Positions 33,811-43,732 of a stretch of DNA of 64,000 nt are shown in pieces. The position numbers and the translations under genes are program-made. The DNA is from Adineta vaga (lineage: Eukaryota > Rotifera). Location of the stretch: assembly GCA_021613535.1 (NCBI GenBank), contig CP075493.1, positions 14,818,001 through 14,882,000 of the forward strand. The letters run 5' to 3'. The notes beneath the pieces are model-generated. The model saw only the letters and a program-made list of their open reading frames with translations. It did no database searches and was not told the origin of the DNA. The stretch's first letter is position 1. Each line of letters starts with the position of its first letter.

Positions 33811-34027
33811 CTAATTCGAACCAGTGGCAAAACTAAATTAATCATTGTTCCAGCTGCTGTTCGACATGCATTAGCAATGATTTAATATCATCAATAGAAT
33901 CTCCATGTTGAACGGATAAAAATTCGCGGAAACATTTTTCTGAATGAACAAATCTAACTTCTTCGTCAGTAATCATTCGTCCGCAAATAAAGTTCCATGG
34001 TAATTGGTTCTTAATCCAAAAATGATT
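33811..34027 (-). pseudogene. HDAC gene fragment
   Basis: A partial copy of the HDAC gene at 31125-32267, covering the part from WIxNQLPWxF through GRMITDEE, SEKCFREFLSVQ and DSIDDIKS to CRTAA. An internal deletion of about 40 bases joins CAATGA directly to TTTAATATC, where the parent has a longer segment. It lacks the catalytic half entirely. The open frame at 33842-34057 is a by-product of the deletion. Confidence 0.85.
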
Positions 34028-34560
34028 TGCATTTTTTGACAAGTTTTCCATTCTCATACGTATCCACTTTTATTCAGCGATATATTTACCATTATTGTCA
34101 CACTGTATATCGACACAAATCGTTGCCTACTACGATATAATTAGCCGTATTAGAAACTGGTCGCAAGCTTATTACAAACTATAAGAGAGAATCTCCCTTA
34201 CACCTGATGTAATCTAATTAACTTGACCATGTAGAGTAGTATATGGCCTAAGATTAATAACTTTAACAATGAATGAAACAGATGGAATAGAATCATGGAA
34301 AACCGGATTTGATGAAATGAATACTAGATATATAGTATATAACAAATGTGGTAGAATAAATTTTCGAAAATATAAATAAAATAGGGAAAAATTATTTCAT
34401 AGTCGCAACTGTTTAGCTGAAGATCTGGATCCAAATATGTAGACGTCTTTATTAGAAGTTTTTTGCGTTTCTTAGCAGATATAGTCAAGATTTTCGAAAA
34501 GTTTGACATAAATTTACTATAGTACAGAGCTGGAATCTTGAATTAGAAAGGCTAGTAAGA
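34028..34560. other. Intergenic, nothing recognised
   Basis: AT-rich, with no domain-bearing frame on either strand. Confidence 0.35.
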
Positions 34561-35120
34561 TTGTTCGATTTGCATTACATGTGTCAAATTAGTATTCTGT
34601 TTTATCCAATTCCAATGAATTTAATATCAACTGTTGTCACAGTTGTGCGTAACACAAATACAACTTATGGTGCACCAGCTAAATTCGATTGTATCTGTTG
34701 TAGTGATTATATTAATAACTTTATATTAAATAGTGAATTGGGCACTCAAATCAACGATTTAAATACATAATGTTCAACGAATGGATATGACAATTGAACT
34801 CAAAAATTAATTAGTTTATATAAAAATATGAATTATACAGGATAAACCTTGACACATTTCTTAGGAGGCGATGAACGATTAGCAATTTGAATCATGAGAA
34901 CAAGTAACCTATTAACTGTTGAATATTATTTTCAATCTAAATTTTTCTGTGATCATTCCATCAAGTAGTTTAGAAGCTAGCAAAGGTGTCCAATGAATGC
35001 GAGCAACATTGGCTTATGAAACCATGTCTAATCCATGTAGTACATCCAGTATATATGGTGAAACACATGATTATATAGTGAATCTTTTACCGGTTGTGTC
35101 TAAATTACAGTATCAATAAA
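34561..35120 (+). pseudogene. Possible decayed GEVED-domain secreted protein
   Basis: Two separated pieces look related to the GEVED domain, a calcium-binding-like extracellular module: an N-terminal piece around 34678-34765 (CCSDYINNFILNSELGTQIND), and an end piece around 34985-35090 (MRATLAYETM, then GETHDYIVNLLP, compare GEVEDYTVNI). Stops separate them and no consistent splicing was found. The assignment is by motif only. Confidence 0.3.
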
Positions 35121-35689
35121 TACAGTCAAGTTATTTTAATCTCATCTCAATTATCAAAATATTTATTCATTTCAACTTTTGAAAAAAGCTACGTTGAAAT
35201 AATCTTTCTTTGCTTTATGTTTTCTAGGTTAACAAACAATTATCAATGATGCGGTCAAATTTGCAGTTCTATTGATCATCTCTCACTCTTTTTGGTTTTA
35301 TGTCTATGTGTATATATTATATCTTTATATAAACGCTTGACTTCATATTTATCTCTTCTTTTATTTTCAATTCGTAAAATATAAACATACATAATGCAGA
35401 CTATTGATTGATTTGATTCAACTGAAATAAACCGACAAGATGCACTATCATTCTCGACGCATTTAGAACTGATTTGATCTTCCTTTTTCATATCATCCAT
35501 CTTATAAGATGATTCATATCAAAATCACTGATGTGAAATGTATTACTCATTGATCAATATTCAGGTACAAAATAACTGATAAGTGTATGACTCATTTTTT
35601 CTCCAGGTTGTTTACACAGACGAGCTGGTGTAATGATCGTCTTATATGATCGAAAAGTATCTGTAAAATACAATTTATTAGAATAACAT
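35121..35689. other. Intergenic, nothing recognised
   Basis: AT-rich. A minus-strand frame at 35276-35500 has no signal peptide, domain or splice support. Confidence 0.3.
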
Positions 35690-36660
35690 TTCAGAAATAG
35701 AAAAAAATGTCCTAACGATACAAAGCGAAATTTTCACAATATCGTTGATCCTAGTTGTAAATGTCATATTTCAGTTTGACTTCATCATGAAACGAATGCC
35801 TGTGACCTTAAAATATTTGAAATATACGAGTATGTTTGTTTATACGTACCAATTTAAGAAGCGACATATCAAGTAATAATGATAATATTAGTCAGAGGAT
35901 CTGATCAAAAGAGAATGAGGGTGAGTCAAAAACTGTACAAAATATGTCATCTTTCGTTCGTGTGTGACTAAGCTTAAATTGGTTTCTCTGTTTTTTTCTT
36001 TGAGAGTATTCAAGCGAAACACAAGTGACGTATAAATACATGAATAAGAACCATGTATTTCAGTTTCGTTTTTAAGATAACAAAAATGGCTTTAGTCTAT
36101 CAACTTGCTGTCTTCATCATTGTTCTTCAAAGTGTTTATACACTTAAATGTTATGTATTGGCTGCTGATAACAGTGGTGCAATGGTGATGACTCCCGCGG
36201 ATAGTGCCAATATGACAGCTTTGTGCAATAGTACTGTACCATGTGCATGTGGTAGTTATAAAATAAAATGTTGGAATTATAACAGTGCATGTACGACTGC
36301 TGAAAGTCAACAACATACAACTAAATGGATTTACATACTCACAAGTAAGGATATGTGTACACAGATGGCAGCTATATCAGCTACTGAGACGAGTATGACC
36401 TGCTGTGTACAGATTTGTGTAATAATCAAACAATTACTGCTACTTCATCGACAATGTTCTATTCACTTTCAACATTGATCACTACTCTCACTATCTCGAT
36501 CATGGTTAATGATATATGAAATCTACAGACATAATCAGGGTGATGGAACTTCTAATTTAGATGCTTTTATTTATTCACTTGCATTTCTTTATAGTTTTTT
36601 TTATTTATCCAATAAAATATCCGAACAGAACTTTTTTAATGATGACTCACATTAAACATC
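35690..36660 (+). repeat. Ly6-like duplicated unit, copy B
   Basis: Same order of blocks as copies A and C: ATACGAGTATGTTTG promoter block near 35826, TTTCGTTCG near 35953, coding region 36086-36519, and a 3' flank containing CCGAACAGAA near 36621. Confidence 0.75.
36086..36478 (+). pseudogene. Ly6-like surface protein, copy B, frameshifted before the last cysteines
   Basis: The start matches copy C (MALVYQLAVFIIVLQSVYT signal peptide, mature LKCYVLAADNSG). Relative to copy C one base is missing near 36404, where CCYTDLCNN should be encoded. The protein therefore ends as CCVQICVIIKQLL with a stop at 36476-36478. It loses the DLCNN motif and the GPI-type hydrophobic tail; the original stop is still visible at 36517-36519. 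Up to that point identity to copy C is very high, so the lesion is recent or a sequencing error. If real, a secreted or misfolded product is expected. Confidence 0.75.
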
Positions 36661-37237
36661 TATTAAGCATGTATAGCAAACGTCCTTTTGTGTTTAAAAT
36701 GAATGTTGAGGGTGTGTATAACCACCATAGACAGAAACAAAGCATGGTTTTTTTCTCGCTTAACATTTTCTTGACTTGGAGTTTCATTAGAAAAACATTA
36801 ATATTATAAAAAACAATGATGTTTTGAAAAATGAGGAACAAATACAATGAGTATCTCTATGTTTTAAATTATTTCTGTAACAATTCACTACGTATACTGC
36901 ATACTAATATCAACGATAGGTATGGTAGTATTCACTAGTTATCATTTAAAAGGTACAACATCGTGTAGGTGGTCAACTATAGAAATATTGATTATCGATA
37001 GTGTTGTTTAAGATTATTTTGAATATAATTCGTTGAGTAACAGAAATAAAGATGAGACGAAACTATACATTTATCATACCTCGTAAGAACGCGTTTTTTG
37101 GTACACAGAATGATTTTATTATTCAAGGTGAATCATCGATGTATTACTCGTTTTGGCTAGTGAGTAGTCGAACGTGTGTTCCTCGATTAGGAATGATTTC
37201 ATTATTGAGTGCTATTCGATTTAATTTGGCGTATATC
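36661..37237. other. Intergenic, no supported gene
   Basis: AT-rich. The GAGGGTGTG at about 36708 is a further short match to the telomere-like motif. Short frames here lack support. Confidence 0.35.
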
Positions 37238-37506
37238 CCCTAGCAAACAAGGTTTGTTGAAACACGCGTTTCAACGAACAGTCGGGAACGGCGATTGATA
37301 GCGAAAAACGCTCGAAAATAAAACACTGGAAACGGCGTTTTTAGCGTGAAATTCGCACTTTTACAGAGTTTAAACGGTAAAAAGTGAGCCTTCTTAGCAT
37401 TTAAACCCAATTTTTCTCTAAACCTCGAAAAGTATACGTTCAAACACTAATAAAGCTATATTTTCACCGTTTAAACGCGTGTTTCAACAAACCTTGTCTG
37501 ATAGGG
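37238..37506. mobile_element. Short non-autonomous TIR element (MITE-like), 269 bp
   Basis: Terminal inverted repeats at 37238-37271 and 37473-37506. The inner 24 bases (starting CAAGGTTTGTTGAAACACG) are perfect and the outer ten (CCCTAGCAAA versus CCCTATCAGA) differ at two positions. The interior has no gene and contains further small palindromes (AAACGGCGTTT). No clear target-site duplication was found. The base composition is distinctly richer in CG dinucleotides than the flanks, supporting a foreign insertion. The superfamily is not assignable by eye. Confidence 0.85.
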
Positions 37507-37595
37507 TCTCTAACTTCTTATTAAACAGATTTTTTCGTTGAAATTGTCAATTACAGTCCTTTACTATTGTAGTTTTGTTCTTCATATAGCGTTTC

Positions 37596-38105
37596 TTATG
37601 ATATTCTTCCTTGAATATAGGTTTGGAATTTATGACATACTGATAGATCCTTGTATTTTGGTTCTGAAACGGGCAAACGCTGAAAACTATAGATGCATAG
37701 ACACAATGCGTATACATATATTTTTTGAGAACTGTCCAATTGTTCTCCGGAAAGTTCCAACAAGTTCCTCTGAACGACATATATGTTACTAACATGGGCT
37801 TGTTGCATTTTAAATAACTCCAGTATTCTAGAAAGTTCTTCCTTGACCTGTCCATGATATTCAATGATGTTAAAGAAATTTACATTAGTGAGTTTTTGAA
37901 AGATATTAACATCTTGCAAATTATTCTGTGTGACGATTTTTGATGGAGGAGATGAATGCGCTGATGGGACTACGCGTTTATTTATTTCTTCCTCACATAA
38001 ATCGCATCGATATGATACAAAACACACGCTTATATACTCATCCGCCAATAGAAGGAAAGGAAAGGTAATATCAAAGTACAGCAAAATGTACCGAAGTGAG
38101 AACAA
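37596..38105 (-). CDS. Unassigned open frame with a helical segment
   Basis: 169-aa frame whose middle looks protein-like: CDLCEEEINKR, then VNFFNIIEYHGQVKEELSRI and LLELSGEQLDSSQKI, an amphipathic heptad-like stretch. The two ends look like random translation. It could be an exon or a decayed fragment; no splice sites, partner exons or family were recognised. Confidence 0.25.
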   Translation of the reverse strand: MFSLRYILLYFDITFPFLLLADEYISVCFVSYRCDLCEEEINKRVVPSAHSSPPSKIVTQNNLQDVNIFQKLTNVNFFNIIEYHGQVKEELSRILELFKMQQAHVSNIYVVQRNLLELSGEQLDSSQKIYVYALCLCIYSFQRLPVSEPKYKDLSVCHKFQTYIQGRIS

Positions 38106-38449
38106 ACAGCATGCGTACAGCGCATGTAAGCGAGAACGTCACATTCTATTCAATGTTTCTTTCACCTATCAAGGATAGGTACTGATGTAGATCTAACTTC
38201 AAAGCAGGAAAATTATACAGTTTCAAAGAGGAACAGTGATATTCGACATGTCAAAAGCGCGAGATTTATTCAGATTTTCGGATTCTGAATTTTTCTTAGC
38301 AATTCTCGAAAAAATACCAGTAATACAATAGTATATATTCTCATATCAAGCGCTAGTTACTCATCAAGAAAGTAACCGAGAGCATTACACTGGGACGGAA
38401 AGAAAGTTTTAATCAACATAAATTTTTGGTAATTAGAATAGATGAAAAA
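38106..38449. other. Intergenic, nothing recognised
   Basis: AT-rich spacer before the third Ly6-like unit. Confidence 0.35.
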
Positions 38450-39530
38450 TAGAGTTTATTATAATAACAATGAAGAAACGATACTTCACGATGCTAAATA
38501 TTTATAATATCTTTTGTTCTTTGTTGTAAATAAGATATTTCAGCTTTTTATTATGATATAACAAATGTCTGTTGCCTTGTGACATTTTTGAACATACGAG
38601 TATGTTTATACGTGATAAGGTAAAAAAACATTTCATAATCACTAATGACGATCACATTAATCAAAAGACCTTATCAAAAGAGAAGAAAAGAGAGAAACTC
38701 GTTACATAAACGCGCCTGATATAGAGAATCAACAACTGTGCAAATTACAAAATATTTCGTCTTTCACTCGTTGTTGACTGCCTTTTTATCCTCTATTGAT
38801 TACATATTTATTCGGAAGGAAATGACGTTTTAATTCAAATAGAACGTCATCGATAGTTCGTTTCTTTTTGTGTTTGGAGTATTGAAGCGAAACGTACGTG
38901 AAATAACAAGACATCAGTGAGTGTGATATTTCATTTTCATTTTGACGATATCAAAAATGGCTTTAGTCTACCAACTTGCTGTCTTCATCATTGCTCTTCA
39001 AAGTGTTTATACACTTAAATGTTATGTATTAGCTGCTGATAACAGTGGTGCAATGGTGATGACTCCCGCGGATAGTGCCAATATGACGGTTTTGTGCAAT
39101 AGTACTGTACCATGTGCATGTGCCAGTTATAAAATGAAATGTGGGAATAATGGCACTGCATGTACGATCATTGAAAATCAACAAGGTATTACTAAATGGG
39201 TTTACATGCTCACCACAAAGGATATGTGTACGCAAATGGCGGCTGTAGGATCTGTTTATATGAGTTCAACATGTTGTTACACAGACTTATGTAATAATCA
39301 AACAAGTAGTGCTACTTCATCGAAAATATTCTATTCACTTTCAACATTGATCATTCTTCTCGTTATCATGATCATGGTTAAAAATATATGAAATCTACAG
39401 ACTTAATCAAAATGATAGAAATTTTAATCTAGATGCTTTTATTTCTTCTTTATTATCTTTCAAAAATTCATTAAATAAATATCTGAACAGAATTTTTTTG
39501 AATAACATAACGAAACCTTCTGATTATGTG
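38450..39530 (+). repeat. Ly6-like duplicated unit, copy C
   Basis: Best-preserved unit: promoter block near 38595 (ACGAGTATGTTTATACG), GAGTATTGAAGCGAAAC near 38877, coding region, and 3' flank with ATCTGAACAGAA near 39481. Confidence 0.75.
38957..39391 (+). CDS. Ly6/uPAR-like GPI-type surface protein, copy C (intact), 144 aa
   Basis: Signal peptide MALVYQLAVFIIALQSVYT; mature chain starting LKCYVLAADNSG, with cysteines at LCNSTVPCACASY, MKCGNNGTACT and DMCTQ and the terminal CCYTDLCNN typical of the three-finger fold. A Ser/Thr spacer then leads to a hydrophobic tail (LSTLIILLVIMIMV), a likely GPI signal. Intronless, unlike the divergent relative at 5876. Several N-x-S/T sites (NMT, NST, NGT). 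Expected on the cell surface; function not inferable beyond the family (receptor modulation, protease or ligand binding). Confidence 0.8.
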   Translation: MALVYQLAVFIIALQSVYTLKCYVLAADNSGAMVMTPADSANMTVLCNSTVPCACASYKMKCGNNGTACTIIENQQGITKWVYMLTTKDMCTQMAAVGSVYMSSTCCYTDLCNNQTSSATSSKIFYSLSTLIILLVIMIMVKNI

Positions 39531-39672
39531 AAAAATATGGCATGAAGAGAACAGGCATGTAACAAACGCTGGTTCTGAAAAAAAGAGTAATAAATTTATA
39601 ATAATAACGATGAACAATCGAATCAGTTTTTTGTAAATTGAAAAATATGACGTTTTTAATGTAATGGATAGT

Positions 39673-40788
39673 TTATTCATTGTTAGTAGATTTTGAATAA
39701 GTTGAACTTTTAAAATGTTGCTTGATGATTTCTAATTTTCCCATTCCATAATTAACTTTACTAAATGAATCTGTTATTTTTATCTTTAAATTTTGACATG
39801 TATTTTGATATTCTTCTAATTTAGTGATTTCTTCTTGTGTCCAATAGAATCCAATCGAATAACCAACAATATTGACCATTCGTAAGCCTGTATTTCCTGC
39901 AAATAATAATTTCGCTGTTTTAGATAAAATAGATGTTGGTATACATATATATTCATACACAGTCACACCAAGATCTATTAGTGATGAAGCAATGTCATAA
40001 AAATAATTGTTTTTATTTGATATTAATGATTTCATGTGTTGTTGAATATCATTGAGAATCCAGTTCAATTCTTTTTCTGCATTTTCACATTCGAGTTTTG
40101 CTATTTTCAAATGAAGAGCAATATTCTCTAATTGATTTTCTTTTATATAAATAAAGAATGTCTTTTCTATTTCTTGAATTTCATCATCAACAATTTGATA
40201 ATGTTTTTCTGCTTGATCAAGATATTCTGTCGTTTTATTGATTAATTTTTGTAATTGAATTGATTCACGAAATTGTTTCGATTGTTTTATTAAATTAACT
40301 GTATTATTAACAGTAACAATCATATATATTGTTCGAGCAACTGTTTTTGTAATCTCACCTATCACCATACGTTCTACTCGATTAAACATAGTTTCATGTA
40401 ATTTGGATTCAACAGAATTTAATTCGATTTTTATATCGTTGGAATTTTTTTTATCGAAAATATTTTCCATTAAATTCTCTTTGTTAAGTGTTGGATCATT
40501 TTTTAAATAATTACCTAATTTAACCCATGTTTGTTGAAAATCATTTAATAGATTTTTCGGCAGACTTGGTTTTTCATTCATTTTTCCGGCATATTCTATG
40601 GTATTTTTGATTTTTGTCATTTGATTCACCATGTTTTCGTAGGTTTCATAACAATTCTTTTGTATACTTACATATTCGTACACATGATATACATTGTATG
40701 CAGTATTTACAAGTGGTTCGCGTTTCAAACCGATTGATACAGATGGGGAAAGCAAAAATAAGAGGTATAATATAGAATATGATTTCAT
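39673..40788 (-). CDS. Secreted all-helical protein of unknown function, 371 aa
   Basis: Signal peptide MKSYSILYLLFLLSPSVSIG. The rest is almost wholly predicted helix: a first bundle (NMVNQMTKIKNTIEYAGKM), a hydrophobic segment near residues 145-165 (TVARTIYMIVTVNNTVNLI), a long coiled-coil (YLDQAEKHYQIVDDEIQEI, then LHLKIAKLECENAEKELNWI), a second hydrophobic segment (IASSLIDLGVTVYEYICIPT), and a final helix pair. Helices flanking hydrophobic hairpins recall ApoL-like or alpha-helical membrane-inserting proteins in general outline, but I see no diagnostic motif and do not assign a function. Single exon. Confidence 0.65.
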   Translation of the reverse strand: MKSYSILYLLFLLSPSVSIGLKREPLVNTAYNVYHVYEYVSIQKNCYETYENMVNQMTKIKNTIEYAGKMNEKPSLPKNLLNDFQQTWVKLGNYLKNDPTLNKENLMENIFDKKNSNDIKIELNSVESKLHETMFNRVERMVIGEITKTVARTIYMIVTVNNTVNLIKQSKQFRESIQLQKLINKTTEYLDQAEKHYQIVDDEIQEIEKTFFIYIKENQLENIALHLKIAKLECENAEKELNWILNDIQQHMKSLISNKNNYFYDIASSLIDLGVTVYEYICIPTSILSKTAKLLFAGNTGLRMVNIVGYSIGFYWTQEEITKLEEYQNTCQNLKIKITDSFSKVNYGMGKLEIIKQHFKSSTYSKSTNNE

Positions 40789-41788
40789 TATCGATATTTT
40801 GAAAATATTCTCCGTTCAAAATTAAATAAAGTCTTCTTTTATCAGTGTATAGTTGGTTTTCTACCAATAACATTGGTTGGGAATTCCCCCTGTATATTCG
40901 ATTAGTTAATCTGATATTTGATAAATGACATCACTTTCAATGATAAAATACCGATAAGTCATTCATTCTTTTATTTATCAATCTTGTTTTTTTTGTTCTG
41001 TTCTCGTCACCTATTACAATAAATATAAAGGATTAGTCTCTCATGATTCAGTTTTAATAGAAGAGAAAAAAAACTAAACTATCAACACGACATTCTTTTA
41101 TTGGTATAAAAAATACATTTTCAATACGTTTCTATCGTTTTAAATTAAGAATATGAAAGTTTTCTCAGTTCAACGATACACGGTTATCAAGATCATCATC
41201 ATCATCATTATTCGATAATAGCAATTCGTCGTTAGAGAAAACTAATTTAATATGGATTTGATTGAAATACATTTCTTTTTTTTTATAAAACGAAGATGTG
41301 TTGTATTCTAATCATTGAAATGCTAGGCTGCAGATATATATCATTAATTGACAATATGTTTACAAGTTTTTGTTGATCATATTACGCACATCAAAATCTA
41401 TTTCAACGATTTCTTGTAAAATCAAAACACGTATATTATATATTTGAATATCTTTTCAATTTATCACAGAATTAAATTCACATTGTTATTGTTCTTCTAG
41501 CTCTTTTTCATTCGTCTCTAGACTGTTGATCTATGTCATGTCTACAAAGCTAATTAAAAGTCAATACCGACATATTATACGATTCTAAAAAAAGTTTCAT
41601 AATGATGGCTGTCACGTTTATCGGAAGAGGAGAAATGCAAACTTTTGTCTCTAAACTCTCTATCACTTCTTTTAGTTCGTGTTTAACGAATGAGAAAATC
41701 CTTTTCTTTTTCTTTCTGATAATGATTATATATATTTCTATCATTAATGTCATTTTATTCTGAAACAAAGTTCCTAGTTTGAAAAAAG
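40789..41788. other. Divergent intergenic region
   Basis: AT-rich, about 1 kb between the helical secreted protein (minus) and a GPCR (plus). An (ATC)n run lies near 41189-41205. The minus-strand frame at 41550-41798 has no support. Confidence 0.4.
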
Positions 41789-42787
41789 ATGAGTTCACTC
41801 AATAATACAACTGGAAATAATCTTAGTAATTCATACGAATTGCGTATATCAGTTTCAACTCGATTTTGGCTTTATTTAATTCCAAATATTTCTTCAGTTT
41901 TCTGTTCATTATTTGCTCTCTATCATTTTTTATTTGATCGAACACTTCGTCAAGCATTAAATAATCATATTATTATTGTTCTTCTTTTTATTGGTGTAAT
42001 TTATGAACTAATCAGTGTTCCATTCATGCTTTATTTCTATCAAAAAGGTTCGTCATGGACATTTACAATTGAATTTGCTCATTTTTGGACATTTGTCGAT
42101 TATTTTTGTTATTCAACACAAATTGTTGGTTTTGCTTATGCATCCATTGAACGACATATTCTTATATTTCATAGTAATTGGCTTTCAACAAAGAACAAAC
42201 GATTCTTTGTTCATTATTTACCTTTAACTTCAGTTTTGATCTATAAACTTCTTTATTATATCTATATGATTCTATTTCCATTCTGTGAAGAAACTATTCG
42301 ACAATCTCCATTTAATGGTGTTCCAATGTCTTGTGTTTTGAGTAATCCAATCTTCTACAAATATAACACAATTGCTCATCAATTTCTTCCCGTTGGTCTT
42401 ATCATTGTTTTGAATATTGCATTGTTACTACGTGTTATTTGGCAAAAATCACGAATGAATCGATCAGTTGAATGGAGAAAACAACGGAAAATGACAGTTC
42501 AATTGTTATCAGCATCGATTCTTTATTTTATTTTCATGGGTCCACGAACATTATTACAATTCTGTCGATTTCTTGGTTATGAAACAAATGATATTTTGAT
42601 TTTATTTTATCATAGTGCATTTTTTGCAAATTATGTTCTATTTCTTTTTCCATTTGTTTGTTGTGGATCGATTCCTGGAGTTGGAAAGAAAATCAAGAAA
42701 TTAATTGTTTGTCGAAGACGACGACGACGACGAGTTATTGTTCCTGTACAAAAACGAACAGGTCTAATTCGAACAACTACTACATAA
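41789..42787 (+). CDS. Rhodopsin-family (class A) GPCR with ERH motif, 332 aa
   Basis: Seven hydrophobic helices. TM1 begins after RFWLYLIPNIS; TM3 ends in ASIERHILIFH (ERH in place of DRY). A long loop carries paired Cys (FCEETI and MSCVLSN). TM5 leads to LRVIWQKSRMNRSVEWRKQRKM; TM7 (ANYVLFLFPFVCC) lacks a plain NPxxY. The tail is very basic (CRRRRRRRVIV). This ERH family of short orphan receptors is large in bdelloids; the ligand is unknown. Single exon. A damaged relative lies at 61170-62149. Confidence 0.85.
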   Translation: MSSLNNTTGNNLSNSYELRISVSTRFWLYLIPNISSVFCSLFALYHFLFDRTLRQALNNHIIIVLLFIGVIYELISVPFMLYFYQKGSSWTFTIEFAHFWTFVDYFCYSTQIVGFAYASIERHILIFHSNWLSTKNKRFFVHYLPLTSVLIYKLLYYIYMILFPFCEETIRQSPFNGVPMSCVLSNPIFYKYNTIAHQFLPVGLIIVLNIALLLRVIWQKSRMNRSVEWRKQRKMTVQLLSASILYFIFMGPRTLLQFCRFLGYETNDILILFYHSAFFANYVLFLFPFVCCGSIPGVGKKIKKLIVCRRRRRRRVIVPVQKRTGLIRTTTT

Positions 42788-43158
42788 TGAGATGATTGTT
42801 TTATTATTTCTTTGTTGTGCGCAATAAGACATATCTTCACACTCTTTTGTCATATTCCAGCTTTCGTATGAATTAAATTATTTATTTTTTTGATTAAATT
42901 TTACTAAAATCTACACTTCATACTGATCTGATTTCGAGACGAAGTACTCGGATGTATTTCTGTTCATTAGTAAAGTATTATCATTATGAATTCGATGATT
43001 TTTCCTCATTGAAATTACTCCCTAATGATGAAAAGAGAGGCAAATAACTGATCGTGAGGATAATGATTATTTTTGATGAATATATAAAATGACTTGGAAT
43101 AATAAAGATAATTATCTCTGAAAGAAATGTTTGTTTGATTTTTATAAATGATGTTGTT
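42788..43158. other. Intergenic, nothing recognised
   Basis: AT-rich 3' flank of the GPCR gene. Confidence 0.35.
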
Positions 43159-43392
43159 TTTTCATCATTCTATACTTGTGTGATTAATTATATTTAACAA
43201 TTGACTGTTGGTGATTGTCAAATGAACACGCATACTTTCGAGTATCTTCTTTCATTTATAACTTCACTTGTTCATTTTAAACTAATTTCATTGAGATCAA
43301 AACTTAATTCGATGTTTATTGGTTCTAATTCGACTTCGAATATAAATGAAGATCTTGAAAAAGTGCTCCTAGTCATTATTTTTTATAGATAA
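43159..43392 (+). pseudogene. Fragment of an F-box/LRR-type protein
   Basis: The open segment around 43201-43350 (LTVGDCQMNTHTFEYLLSFI, then SLVHFKLISLRSKL) follows the leucine-rich repeat style of rotifer F-box proteins such as the gene at 12929-14914. No F-box, start or further repeats are nearby, so it looks like an isolated remnant. Confidence 0.35.
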
Positions 43393-43732
43393 AGATTTAG
43401 ACTGTGTAACTGATAAATATCATTTGTAAGAAGAGTCATTTATGTGCATAATTTTGAATTCTAATGGATGACAACCAAAATAAAATTATTCCTATCTATT
43501 CCTTGTCTTGCTGGAAAACGTTTTATGTGAGCTATAATCGCATATAGATAAAAGAAAATCCATTCTTATTCTATGGAAAAGCTATAGCTCAAATTTCATG
43601 ATTTATTTTCGAAGTGATATCAAGTAGCTGAATGTGCATTTATATCTGAATTGGAATTAGACAGCTCATGGTTCTCTCACCATATACTCAAGAAATCATG
43701 TTCAATAGAAACATCGACGTTGCTTTCTTCGT

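Noticed and set aside
35276-35500. 74-aa minus-strand frame
   Set aside because: No family, signal peptide or splice evidence.
41189-41205. (ATC)n run as a regulatory element
   Set aside because: A short simple repeat common in AT-rich genomes; nothing links it to a function.
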